From assembly GCF_003390925.1 (NCBI RefSeq), contig NZ_QUBS01000090.1, positions 186,001 through 250,000 of the forward strand: a stretch of DNA of 64,000 nucleotides, in the 5' to 3' direction. Below the pieces are notes generated by a model. The model was given only the letters and a program-made list of their open reading frames with translations. It made no database searches and was not told where the DNA came from. This stretch comes from Trinickia diaoshuihuensis. GTDB taxonomy: Bacteria; Pseudomonadota; Gammaproteobacteria; Burkholderiales; Burkholderiaceae. Positions 34,029-42,325 of the stretch are shown piece after piece (the stretch's first letter is position 1; each line of letters starts with the position of its first letter). Made by a program: the position numbers and the translations under genes.

Positions 34029-34307
34029 TGTGCATCCTCGTTTCTCATGCTGTGCCGGCAGACCGCTACTTCCCGGCTGACGCCGGATTGTCATGATAGG
34101 CGAGATGCCCGCTGCAAATCGCGAGAGCCCGCCTGGCTCTCCCTTGCCGGAGCACGGATTTTCCCTCCAGGGACAAGAATCATTCTCTCTGTCCTGACTA
34201 AATCGCCGCCCGCGTCATGCCTAGACTTGGCTCCGCTGTAAAGCGCTCAACGAACCGCACTCGTCGCGGCCTTGTCGTCCGAACCAATTTTCCAGGAGTT
34301 CGCAGTT

Positions 34308-35744
34308 ATGAACATGACGTACGACGCACTTCATCTTTTCATCGACGGCGCATGGGTCGGCGCGGACGAACGGCCGGCAGCGCCCGTGGTCAACCCGGCC
34401 ACCGGACGCGAGCTAGGCCGTGTACCGCTCGCGACGGCCGCCGATCTCGATCACGCGTTACAGGCCGCGCAAAGCGCTTTCAACGTTTGGCGCAACACCG
34501 TGCCCGCCGAACGGGCCCGCATCCTCAAGCGAAGCGCGGAACTCATGCGCGAGCGCAGCGCGCATATTGCAACGCTTATGACGCTCGAGGAGGGCAAGCC
34601 GCTCGCGGAGAGCCGAGATGAAGTCCTACGCGCCGCCGACTACTTCGAATGGTTCGCTGAAGAGGCGCGCCGCATAGACGGTCGAGTTGTGCCGTCGAAT
34701 CGGCCCGGCGTGCAACAGCTTGTGAAAAAACAAGCCATTGGGCCCGTTGCCGCCTTCACTCCATGGAATTTTCCGGCGATTACCCCGGCACGCAAGCTCT
34801 CCGCCGCACTCGCCGCGGGCTGCAGCGTCATCATCAAACCCGGCGAGGAAAGCCCCGCCACAGCGCTCGCGCTGGCACGCGCACTCGACGACGCGGGCTT
34901 GCCGAAGGGCGTGCTGCAAGTCGTATTCGGCATACCCGACGCAGTATCGAAGCACTTGATCGCTTCGCCGGTCATCCGCAAGGTGACGTTCACGGGCTCG
35001 GTGCCGATCGGACGTCTTCTCTCGGCGCGTGCCGCCGAAGGCGTCAAGCCCATTACGTTGGAACTGGGCGGCCACGGGCCGGTACTGGTCTTCTCCGATG
35101 CCGACGTCGAAAAGGCCGCTGTCGAAGGGGCGGCAAATCGCTTTCGCGGCACGGGTCAGATCTGCATCTCCTCGACGCGGTTCATCGTTCAACGCGAGGT
35201 CTACGACGCGTTCGCCGGACATTTCGTCCGCACCGCGAAGGCGCTCAAAGTCGGCGACGGCATGGATCCGAGCACCCAGGTCGGTCCGTTGGCCAATCCG
35301 CGCCAACTCGCGAAGATGGAAGCGCTCATCGCCGATGCCGTGGCGCGCGGCGCTCGGCTCCTTGCCGGGGGCAAGCGCATCGAGGGCGACGGATACTTTT
35401 TCGAACCCACAGTGCTTGCCGACGTTCCGATGGACGCCCGCGTGATGCATGAGGAGCCGTTCGGTCCAATCGCCATTCTGATGCGCTTCGACGCGCTCGC
35501 GGACGGACTTGCCGAAGCAAACCGGCTGCCGTACGGCCTTTCCGCCTACGCGTTCACAAACGACGCGCGCACTGCCATCGACGTCGCCGATGGACTAGAA
35601 GCCGGCATGATCGGGATCAACCAGTACCGCATCGTCGCAACCGAACTCCCGTTCGGCGGCATGAAAGAAAGCGGCCATGGCTCCGAAGGGGGAGTCGAGG
35701 GTATCGAATACTATCTGACGCACAAATTCATCAGCCAAGCTTGA
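34308..35744 (+). CDS. NAD(P)-dependent aldehyde dehydrogenase, succinate-semialdehyde dehydrogenase type
   Basis: 478 aa from ATG 34308 (MNMTYDALHLFIDGAW), with GGAG upstream. Aldehyde dehydrogenase: substrate segments AAFTPWNFPAITPARKLS, the general-base Glu in LELGGHGPVLV, and catalytic Cys in RGTGQICISSTRF. The GabD-like N-terminus (YINGAWVGADERPAAPVVNPATG in parts) and length fit succinate-semialdehyde dehydrogenase or a near relative such as glutarate-semialdehyde dehydrogenase. It is followed by a small carboxymuconolactone-decarboxylase-type gene 13 bp later, so the two probably form one operon under the divergent LysR regulator. Confidence 0.88.
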   Translation: MNMTYDALHLFIDGAWVGADERPAAPVVNPATGRELGRVPLATAADLDHALQAAQSAFNVWRNTVPAERARILKRSAELMRERSAHIATLMTLEEGKPLAESRDEVLRAADYFEWFAEEARRIDGRVVPSNRPGVQQLVKKQAIGPVAAFTPWNFPAITPARKLSAALAAGCSVIIKPGEESPATALALARALDDAGLPKGVLQVVFGIPDAVSKHLIASPVIRKVTFTGSVPIGRLLSARAAEGVKPITLELGGHGPVLVFSDADVEKAAVEGAANRFRGTGQICISSTRFIVQREVYDAFAGHFVRTAKALKVGDGMDPSTQVGPLANPRQLAKMEALIADAVARGARLLAGGKRIEGDGYFFEPTVLADVPMDARVMHEEPFGPIAILMRFDALADGLAEANRLPYGLSAYAFTNDARTAIDVADGLEAGMIGINQYRIVATELPFGGMKESGHGSEGGVEGIEYYLTHKFISQA

Positions 35745-35757
35745 GAGGAACCTTGCC

Positions 35758-36114
35758 ATGTCCCAGACCGATTTCAGCAGCCCTCGCGAAGCCGCCCGAG
35801 CCTTTACGCCGAAGCTCTCCGGATTCATCGACGATACGCTCTATCCACGCTTCTGGAACGACGCCGCGCTCTCGCCGCGCGACCGCAGCCTCGTCACCGT
35901 AGCCGCTTTGATAACCGGCGGCCACCTCGACGAGTTGCCGGCACACCTGCGCCGCGCAGTGGCGAACGGTGTCACGCGGGAAGAGCTCTCAGCGGCGATT
36001 ACACATTTAGCTTTCTATGCGGGATTTCCGGCGGCTATCTCCGCATCCGCCGCGGCTCAGGCGACGCTGGGTGCACCGGCGCAACTCGGAGACGACGCCA
36101 AATCGTCAGACTGA
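35758..36114 (+). CDS. Carboxymuconolactone decarboxylase (AhpD-like) family protein
   Basis: 118 aa. CMD fold: AFTPKLSGFIDDTLYPRFWND, LSPRDRSLVTVAALI, LDELPAHLRRAVANGVTREELSAAITHLAFYAGFPAA (in parts ITHLAFYAGFPAA). The usual C-x2-C of AhpD-type peroxidoredoxins is absent, so it is of the decarboxylase-like or unknown-activity branch. ATG 35758 follows the aldehyde dehydrogenase stop by 13 bp with AGAGGAA upstream. Role with the dehydrogenase is unclear. Confidence 0.88.
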   Translation: MSQTDFSSPREAARAFTPKLSGFIDDTLYPRFWNDAALSPRDRSLVTVAALITGGHLDELPAHLRRAVANGVTREELSAAITHLAFYAGFPAAISASAAAQATLGAPAQLGDDAKSSD

Positions 36115-36142
36115 CGCTGCCGGACACCGCGTCCGAAGCGCC

Positions 36143-36718
36143 TCATCGAGTCGTTCCTATGCCGTCGAGGAAGAGGTCCACCAAGTGGGTGACGCGTGAC
36201 TTCGTTGCGCCGCCTTGCTCCACGGCAAGCGCAATCGCCGTGACGACGCAGATGAGATCGTCGATCGAGACGTCCGAGCGGACCGCGCCTGCCACCTGGG
36301 CCCGCTGCAATAACCGGTGCCCCTCTTCTCGCCCTGCCCGGCAACCCGCGGTGCCCTCCTGAAGTACCGTTCCCAGCATCGCGGCCAACCCGCGACAGTG
36401 GGTAGCATGGTTCACGAGCTCCTTGACGAAGGCGCGTATCGACGCGACCGGCTCCATTTTGCCGTCGCGCGCGCGGCTCGCTGCGACGAGTGACAGAAGG
36501 CGCTCGTCACTCGTCGCAGCGAGCAGCGCATCGCGTGTGGGAAAGCGGCGATAGAGCGTGCCGATGCCGACGTTGGCGCGCTTGGCGATATCGTCGAGCG
36601 AGACCTCGGCGCCCCGTTCGAGAAACAGCGCTTCCGCCGCTTCGAGAATACGTTGCCGGTTGAGGGCTGCGTCGGCTCGCAGCGGCGCTTCGTCGGCCGT
36701 CGAATGCTTGCTTTTCAT
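36143..36718 (-). CDS. TetR-family transcriptional regulator
   Basis: 191 aa from ATG 36718 (MKSKHSTADEAPLRADAAL). HTH: RQRILEAAEALFLERGAEVSLDDIAKRANVGIGTLYRRFPTRDALL (in parts NVGIGTLYRRFPTRDALL). The remainder is an all-helical effector-binding domain. Divergent from an SDR gene, with a 9-bp inverted repeat in the 82-bp spacer that is the probable operator. The longer in-frame extension upstream overlaps that operator and the divergent gene and is rejected. Confidence 0.92.
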   Translation of the reverse strand: MKSKHSTADEAPLRADAALNRQRILEAAEALFLERGAEVSLDDIAKRANVGIGTLYRRFPTRDALLAATSDERLLSLVAASRARDGKMEPVASIRAFVKELVNHATHCRGLAAMLGTVLQEGTAGCRAGREEGHRLLQRAQVAGAVRSDVSIDDLICVVTAIALAVEQGGATKSRVTHLVDLFLDGIGTTR

Positions 36719-36763
36719 ACTTCCGATGATTCTTCTTGATAAGCGGATGATGCCTCCATATAC

Positions 36764-36786
36764 TAAGTGGAGCAACACTCCACTTA
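36764..36786. promoter_or_regulatory. TetR-type operator between tetR and sdr
   Basis: TAAGTGGAG (36764-36772) and CTCCACTTA (36778-36786), a perfect 9-bp inverted repeat with a 5-bp spacer, sits in the divergent spacer 15-37 bp before the SDR ATG. This is the geometry of TetR operators. Confidence 0.72.
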
Positions 36787-36800
36787 ATCGAGAGGCGCGT

Positions 36801-37550
36801 ATGACGAAGCGATTCGAAAACAAGATTGTGGCGATCACCGGTGGCAGCGAGGGCATCGGCTTGGCGAGCGCCAAGCTTTTCGCGAACGAGGGTGCAACGG
36901 TTTACATCACGGGCCGTCGGGAAGGTCGTCTAAATGAGGCGGTGAGAGAAATCGGCAACGGCGCCGTCGGCGTTCAGGGGGACGCAAGTAACCTCGCCGA
37001 TCTCGACCGACTCTATGAGCGCATCCAGCGCGACCACGGCAGGCTCGATGTGGTGTTCGCCAATGCTGGTATTGCCGACGTCGAGTCGCGACCGCTTGGC
37101 GCGATCACCGAGGAAGGTTTCGACCGTCTTTTCGGCGTCAACGTGCGAGGCATGCTTTTCACGGTGCAGAAAGCCTTGCCCCTGCTTTCGGCAGGTAGCG
37201 CAATCGTGCTGAACGGCTCGGTGGCCGGCAGCAAAGGCTTCCCTGGGCAGTCGCTCTACAACGCAAGCAAGGCGGCCGTGCGATCGTTTGCGCGAAGCTG
37301 GACGACCGACCTCAAAGAGCGAGGCATTCGCGTCAACGTCGTCTCGCCGGGCGGAACGGAGACAGCGCTGATGCGCGGCTACCTCGATACGCGGCCCGGA
37401 GTCGAAGAAATGTTCAAGCAAGCCGTGCCGCTGGGGCGACTGGGGCAACCGGATGAAATCGCGCGCGCCGTGCTCTTCCTCGCTTCGAGCGAAAGCAGTT
37501 ATATCGCCGGCGCCGAACTCTATGTGGACGGCGGTTCGATTGCCGTTTAA
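36801..37550 (+). CDS. Short-chain dehydrogenase/reductase
   Basis: 249 aa from ATG 36801 (MTKRFENKIVAITGGSEGIG). Seen: GGSEGIGLASAKL, ITGRREGRLNEAV (Arg-rich, favours NADP), ANAGIAD, NGSVAGSKG (Ser), and YNASKAAVRS (Tyr-x3-Lys). The C-terminal SSYIAGAELYVDGGSIAV is the standard ending. GSEGIG instead of the more common TGIG or SGIG is typical of a group of TetR-linked SDRs, from memory. Repressed by the divergent TetR is the natural inference. Confidence 0.9.
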   Translation: MTKRFENKIVAITGGSEGIGLASAKLFANEGATVYITGRREGRLNEAVREIGNGAVGVQGDASNLADLDRLYERIQRDHGRLDVVFANAGIADVESRPLGAITEEGFDRLFGVNVRGMLFTVQKALPLLSAGSAIVLNGSVAGSKGFPGQSLYNASKAAVRSFARSWTTDLKERGIRVNVVSPGGTETALMRGYLDTRPGVEEMFKQAVPLGRLGQPDEIARAVLFLASSESSYIAGAELYVDGGSIAV

Positions 37551-37601
37551 GCGGCTCAGTGTTCAACTCTCAACGCGGTCCATATGAATTCCGCGGACCA
37601 G

Positions 37602-38573
37602 TCAGGCCGGCGCCCGCGTTCGGCGGCGGCCGGCGTTGGAGTGCTTTCGTGTCTTTGCTTCGAGCGAAGGCGAGCGTTCCGTGAGCGACGGAGACGAATC
37701 GGGTGCCGAGCCGGCAAATTGTCGCCGATACGCCACCGGCGTCATCGCTTTCGTTTCCTTGAATTGCCGGTTGAAATTTGCCAAGTTCGGGAACCCCGAG
37801 CGCGAAGCAACCACCGATATCGGCATCTCCGTGTTCGTAAGCATCCGGCATGCGTAACCGATCCGCACGCGGGTAATGTATTGTCCGACGCTTACCCCAA
37901 GATGCTGCGTGAAATGCCTCGTCAGCGTCCGCTCCGAAAGACCGGCCGCTTTTGCGAGCGTGGCGAGCCTAAGCGGATGCGCGAACTGCGTGTCGATCAA
38001 CGCGAGCACGCGATTGAGTTGCTCCGACTCATACCCGGACGCCTGACCGATGCGCGCATCGAAGGCGGCGGGGGACGCCAAGGACTGCGCCGGCAAATCG
38101 GACAGCCAGACAAGAATCTCGAGCACAGTACTGAGTCTTTCTCGGGCATTGGCTGAAAGTAGTCTGTCGAGGTGCCCCCGCATGGCTGCGCCCGCGCCAT
38201 TTTCGAAGGCTAATCCGCATGCGGCACGCCGCAATAGGCTGCGCAGTTCTCCATATTCGGGGCAAAGGTCGGCAAGCCGCCGGGCCCATGACCCATCGAA
38301 CCATACGACGATTGCGATCTGAGGTTCCGATACGTCGATCGAACGGTTCGATGACCACGTATGAGGCATGTCGGGCGGAACCAACACCAGGTCATTGTCG
38401 CCGTACAGCGCTACCGAATCTCCGATGTAGCGCTTGCCCTGACTGTTCATCGTGAGGGTCAGCTCGTACTCCGGGTGGTGATGCCATTCGAACGGAATGC
38501 GCGCTAGCCGCCGGTTGTAGATCCGGACCGAACAACTGCCGCCGAATTCGACGTGCTCATAGGCTGCTTTCAT
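37602..38573 (-). CDS. AraC-family transcriptional regulator with cupin sensor domain
   Basis: 323 aa. N-terminal cupin-like sensor: RLARIPFEWHHHPEYELTLTM, KRYIGDSVALYGDNDLVLVPPDMPHTW (in parts DLVLVPPDMPHTW). C-terminal two HTH units: LRLATLAKAAGLSERTLTRHFTQHLG and YITRVRIGYACRMLTN...ISVVASRSGFPNLANFNRQFKE. The sensor resembles sugar- or metabolite-binding AraC types. Divergent from a DUF1479 gene 97 bp away, its probable target. Confidence 0.9.
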   Translation of the reverse strand: MKAAYEHVEFGGSCSVRIYNRRLARIPFEWHHHPEYELTLTMNSQGKRYIGDSVALYGDNDLVLVPPDMPHTWSSNRSIDVSEPQIAIVVWFDGSWARRLADLCPEYGELRSLLRRAACGLAFENGAGAAMRGHLDRLLSANARERLSTVLEILVWLSDLPAQSLASPAAFDARIGQASGYESEQLNRVLALIDTQFAHPLRLATLAKAAGLSERTLTRHFTQHLGVSVGQYITRVRIGYACRMLTNTEMPISVVASRSGFPNLANFNRQFKETKAMTPVAYRRQFAGSAPDSSPSLTERSPSLEAKTRKHSNAGRRRTRAPA

Positions 38574-38670
38574 GGCCGAAACCGCAAAAAGTTTGACTCG
38601 ATAGTATCACCGCGGCGACCCTGCGCGTCGTACGCTATCCGTACCGAAAACCTACGATACGGAGACAAAC

Positions 38671-39915
38671 ATGGCCCTTCAAATTGATGACCTGCCGGCC
38701 ACCATCAGGCAGGCGAAGCGTGAACTTCGCGAACTGCTGCCCAACTACAAGGCAGTCTTCAAAGACGTCGAAAACGCCATGCTGGCAGAAGCGGATCGCA
38801 TTGCGGATCTGCGTGAACGGGGAATTCCCATCATCCCCGAAATACGCTTCAGCGACATCGTCGAGGAGCGGGTAACAGCCGAAGAGATCGCTACCGTCAA
38901 AGCGAGGGGGGCATGCGTCATTCGCAATGTCTTCGACCGGTCTCTAGTCGAGAAGTGGGACCGCGATATTGCCGAGTACGTCGAACGCAATCACCTCGAT
39001 GCGAAGTTGCAGAACCGTGCCGAGGATAAATATTTCGGTCAACTGGCATCGAGCAAACCTCAGATTTATGGCGTTTACTGGTCGAAGCCCCAAGTCACGG
39101 CGCGGCAGTCCGCCGAGTTGACGCAAGCACGCGTGTTTCTGAATCGGCTGTGGAAGGCAGAGAGCGAAGGGCGCGTTCACTTTGATCCCGACCACGTCCC
39201 CGTGTACGCCGACCGGCTTCGCCGACGTCCGCCCGGCTCGGAGTCGCTTGGTCTTTCGGCTCACTGCGACGGCGGCTCCGTCGAGCGATGGATCGAGGCG
39301 AATTTCCGCAAGGTCTATCGACACGTCTTCTCCGGAAACTGGCGCGCCTATGATCCTTTCGATGCGGCGTGGCGCACGGAGGTCGAGGAGATTGCGTCGC
39401 CCGCGGTTTGCTCCATGTTCCGAACCTTCCAGGGCTGGACCGCACTCACGCCGCAAGGGCCCGGCGACGGGACTCTGCAGCTCGTGCCTATTGCAAACTC
39501 GATGGTCTACATCCTCCTGCGGGCCCTGCAAGACGACGTGGCAGACGACGACTTGTGCGGCGCGATGCCCGGGCGCGCACTGTCCATCAAGGAGCAGTAC
39601 CACGCACCGCTGTTTCGCGCGCTGTCGTCTATTCCGCAGATGCAGGCCGGTGACACTGTCTTCTGGCATAGCGACGTCATTCACGCCGTTGAAGATGCGC
39701 ATCGAGGAACGGGATACAGCAACGTCATGTATATCGCGTCGCTGCCTGCTTGTGCGAAAAACGACGCCTATCTCAAACGGCAGTTACCGAGCTTTCTCGA
39801 AGGCAAGAGCCCGCCGGACTTTCCCTCCGATCACTTCGAAATCGACTTTGTTGGTCGCGCGACCGCGGACGATCTAACGCCCTTGGGGCGCGCGCAAATG
39901 GGAATGACGCTTTAG
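38671..39915 (+). CDS. DUF1479 (YbiU-like) protein, probable Fe/2-oxoglutarate oxygenase
   Basis: 414 aa. DUF1479 signature throughout: PEIRFSDIVEERVTAEE, RGACVIRNVFDRSLVEKWD, NRAEDKYFGQLASSKPQIYGVYWSKPQ (in part YFGQLASSKPQIYGVYWSK), and SAHCDGGSVERW (H-x-D pair). GDTVFWHSDVIHAVED carries a downstream His. The H-x-D...H pattern fits the double-stranded beta-helix iron/2-oxoglutarate oxygenases, but catalytic activity is not known to me. Divergent from an AraC regulator, so probably inducible. An intrinsic terminator follows the stop. Confidence 0.85.
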   Translation: MALQIDDLPATIRQAKRELRELLPNYKAVFKDVENAMLAEADRIADLRERGIPIIPEIRFSDIVEERVTAEEIATVKARGACVIRNVFDRSLVEKWDRDIAEYVERNHLDAKLQNRAEDKYFGQLASSKPQIYGVYWSKPQVTARQSAELTQARVFLNRLWKAESEGRVHFDPDHVPVYADRLRRRPPGSESLGLSAHCDGGSVERWIEANFRKVYRHVFSGNWRAYDPFDAAWRTEVEEIASPAVCSMFRTFQGWTALTPQGPGDGTLQLVPIANSMVYILLRALQDDVADDDLCGAMPGRALSIKEQYHAPLFRALSSIPQMQAGDTVFWHSDVIHAVEDAHRGTGYSNVMYIASLPACAKNDAYLKRQLPSFLEGKSPPDFPSDHFEIDFVGRATADDLTPLGRAQMGMTL

Positions 39916-39932
39916 AGGCAAGGGGTCGGTCG

Positions 39933-39962
39933 CCGCCGCCCGCGCTGGCGGCGGGCTTTTTC
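39933..39962 (+). terminator. Intrinsic terminator after the DUF1479 gene
   Basis: CCGCCGCC (39933-39940) and GGCGGCGG (39947-39954) form an 8-bp stem with a 6-nt loop, followed by GC and a T-run (39957-39961). It sits 18 bp after the DUF1479 stop and overlaps the 3' end of the convergent VOC gene. Confidence 0.75.
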
Positions 39963-40335
39963 AACGTTCGGGGCGAGAAAATACGTTGACGAGATTCCCA
40001 TCCGGGTCGCGCAATAGGAGCGAGCGATTGCCCCATGGCATCAACGTCGTCGGCATCACGATGGTTGATCCCGACGCGTTCATCCGTTCGAACACCGCGT
40101 CGACGTCGTCCACTTCGAACTCCAAAATCGCCGATCGATTGGCCGCGGCAGTCGCTGCGCCGATGTTAAAAAGCTCGATCAGGTGCTCCGATGAGATCGC
40201 TAGCGTCGCGCCCTCGAATCGCATTTCGGCAAATCCATCGGCCGGGCGTACGGCTTCGATCCCGGAAAGCCGCTGATAGAAATCAAGCAATCTTTCGATA
40301 TCCCGGGTAACCACTCGGACCGATGCGAATTTCAT
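39961..40335 (-). CDS. VOC-family protein
   Basis: 124 aa. Seen: MKFASVRVVTRDIERLLDFYQRLSG (N-terminal VOC module), FAEMRFEGATLAISSEHL, EFEVDDVDAVFERMNASG, and SLLLRDPDGNLVNVFSRP, the standard C-terminal metal-site motif. Substrate unknown. It follows the WYL/HTH gene by 32 bp and is probably in its operon. Confidence 0.87.
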   Translation of the reverse strand: MKFASVRVVTRDIERLLDFYQRLSGIEAVRPADGFAEMRFEGATLAISSEHLIELFNIGAATAAANRSAILEFEVDDVDAVFERMNASGSTIVMPTTLMPWGNRSLLLRDPDGNLVNVFSRPER

Positions 40336-40367
40336 TCTGAGCTCCTCTTCAAGAAAAGAGCTTCAGT

Positions 40368-41090
40368 CTAACGATCGATACTGTCATATTCTGGCAGTAT
40401 GGTGCGGCTGGCGATCTGATTGAGCTTGCGCCACTCGCGAAGCAGCGTGGACCGCCGCTTTGGGTAGCGCTCCTGCCTCTGCTCGACGCTCAAGATACGA
40501 TCCGAACGAAAATTTCGGAAATCAGATCGGAGCTCGCACCAGCACATCAGCACTCGCGCCTGATCGAAATACACTAAGGCGAAGGGCCAGACGACACGCC
40601 GCGAGCGATTACCGTTGCCGTCCACGTAAGTGATCTCTAGCTTTCGCTCTGCGCGGACCGCGGCACGCAAAAGGTCCGGCGAGATTAGGTTGACAGGTCT
40701 CCTCAACGGCGCGCCGACCAACAGCGAAGACTCATCCAGTTCGCGCCGCAATTCAGGGGGCAGTACGGCCGCGATCTTCGAAAGCGCGCTTAGCGCACCG
40801 GACGATAGCGTCTTGTCGCAGCGATCGGCCACCCAGCGCATGCCAAGCACCAGGGCATCGAGTTCCTCCGAGCCGAACATAATGGGTGGCAGCATGAAAC
40901 CCGCTTTCATCACGTAGCCGACGCCTGGCTCTCCCTCGATCATCGCTCCCTGTGCCTGCAAGCTGGCGATGTCCCGGTATAGCGTGCGGATGCTCACGCC
41001 GAGTTCGTCGGCCAGGGTCTGGCCGCTGACGGGACGTCGATAACGACGTAACACTTGCAGGAGCTGAAGGAGGCGTTCGGCTCGGGACAT
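40368..41090 (-). CDS. YafY-like HTH/WYL-domain regulator
   Basis: 240 aa from ATG 41090 (MSRAERLLQLLQVLRRYRRPV). HTH of the HTH_11 type: PVSGQTLADELGVSIRTLYRDIASLQAQG. The WYL-like domain follows (VRAERKLEITYVDGNGNRSRRVVWPFALVYFDQARVLMCWCELR in parts). DeoR/YafY-like group. It precedes the VOC gene, so it probably regulates that gene or senses its substrate. Its 5' end faces the F-box-like effector gene across the spacer that carries the PIP box. Confidence 0.9.
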   Translation of the reverse strand: MSRAERLLQLLQVLRRYRRPVSGQTLADELGVSIRTLYRDIASLQAQGAMIEGEPGVGYVMKAGFMLPPIMFGSEELDALVLGMRWVADRCDKTLSSGALSALSKIAAVLPPELRRELDESSLLVGAPLRRPVNLISPDLLRAAVRAERKLEITYVDGNGNRSRRVVWPFALVYFDQARVLMCWCELRSDFRNFRSDRILSVEQRQERYPKRRSTLLREWRKLNQIASRTILPEYDSIDR

Positions 41091-41151
41091 GCGTGAATCC
41101 TGATATCGGGGGAGGAAATCAAGCGCATATATCCTGCGCGCCGTTGAGTGC

Positions 41152-41213
41152 TTCGCCTGGCCGCACCGACCTTCGCGTTGCCGGCCGACACGGCCGCTGT
41201 CGAGGCGCAAGAT
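41152..41213 (+). promoter_or_regulatory. PIP/hrpII box and -10 of the F-box-like effector gene
   Basis: TTCGC (41152-41156), exactly 15 bp, TTCGC (41172-41176), then exactly 31 bp to CAAGAT (41208-41213), which fits the YANNNT -10. This is the textbook PIP-box/hrpII-box geometry recognised by HrpX in Xanthomonas and HrpB in Ralstonia, AraC-type activators of type III secretion genes. It lies 39 bp upstream of the ATG. Confidence 0.72.
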
Positions 41214-41251
41214 GGGCAATCGTTCAATTATCCTCATGATCGAGGCTGCCC

Positions 41252-42277
41252 ATGTTAAAGCTTCAACGGCCAAGTTCTCTCCATACGTCGTCGCCTATGG
41301 AAAACACAGCGCCGGCAAGCGATCCGGCGCCTAATAAACCGCCTTCCAACGCTACCTCCCGTATAAGCCGCAACGCGGCATTTCAGGATCTGACCGCACG
41401 CCGCCCTCTTCCGCTGGAGCCCAGCGTGACGAACGTCAATGCACAACGGGAAGACAACGTGATCGCGGCAACGCAATCGGCAAAAGCGAGGCTCGGCAAA
41501 ATTCCACTGCCCGAGGCCCGCAAAGCACCGACCGCTACTGCCAAAGATGCCGGCCCGGTAAGACGGCCCACGCTCGACGATTTACCGACCGAGTTGATAC
41601 GAGGAATGAATCTTGACCCGCATCAAATGCAGTTGGTGAGCCGCCGGTACGCGGAAATCTTTCATGGTGAAGCAGTGGCCTTGTCGCTGACCAGTCAGCC
41701 CCCACAGGTACGCAGCCTGAAGGGAGTAGGCGACGCCGTGAATCAACTGGAACGCACCGTTCCGGAGCATTTGCGCCACGATCCACTTGCCGTTCTTTGC
41801 GCCCAGCTCGACGTAGTTCCCCAACACGAGCGTATGCAGCGCTTCGATCTTTTAGCCGCGGCGACCGAGAAATGTACCTTCAAGTTCGAACCTCTCACAG
41901 AGTTGTTCAGGCAGACCAACGACTGGAATTCACCGCTTCGCGAGGATTGCCAAGCTCGCCTGGCAAACCTTGAGGGTGCCGACGAAGCGCGGGTTGCGGC
42001 AAGCGCAAACGACGTATTCGGCCATGAAGAGATCCCGCAGTTTCTTGAACGCATGGATAGCTTCACGGACGCTCAGAAATCTGCCGCGCTCGGTGCTTTG
42101 GCGAAACACTTATTCAGTCTGCCCTATCTCGGTGCGCATGATTTTGCGAGGATCTGCGAGAACTTCCATCAGCAGCCATGGCCGCCGGCCGCCGCCTCGG
42201 GCTTGCTAAGCCGGATAGGTTGGATATCCGACCCCGCACGGGAAAGCCTCACCGCACGCCTGTCAGCGCACCCCTGA
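41252..42277 (+). CDS. Putative type III secreted effector with F-box-like motif
   Basis: 341 aa from ATG 41252 (GAGG upstream; another in-frame ATG lies 15 codons later). Residues 1-100 are polar, Ser/Pro/Ala/Asn-rich and apparently disordered, as in secretion signals of type III effectors. Residues about 106-140 (RPTLDDLPTELIRGM, LDPHQMQLVSRRYAEIF) match the F-box pattern LPxEL...L....L..VSRR. The remaining 200 residues are helical repeats without a recognised enzyme motif. F-box proteins recruit Skp1 and ubiquitin ligase in eukaryotes; bacterial examples are host-directed effectors (Ralstonia GALA). The PIP box upstream supports type III co-regulation. No secretion apparatus or chaperone gene is in the window. 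Confidence 0.6.
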   Translation: MLKLQRPSSLHTSSPMENTAPASDPAPNKPPSNATSRISRNAAFQDLTARRPLPLEPSVTNVNAQREDNVIAATQSAKARLGKIPLPEARKAPTATAKDAGPVRRPTLDDLPTELIRGMNLDPHQMQLVSRRYAEIFHGEAVALSLTSQPPQVRSLKGVGDAVNQLERTVPEHLRHDPLAVLCAQLDVVPQHERMQRFDLLAAATEKCTFKFEPLTELFRQTNDWNSPLREDCQARLANLEGADEARVAASANDVFGHEEIPQFLERMDSFTDAQKSAALGALAKHLFSLPYLGAHDFARICENFHQQPWPPAAASGLLSRIGWISDPARESLTARLSAHP

Positions 42278-42325
42278 GAGGTATGGCAACCTCCGCCCGC
42301 CGCGGCGGTAATCGGCGCAGCGATC

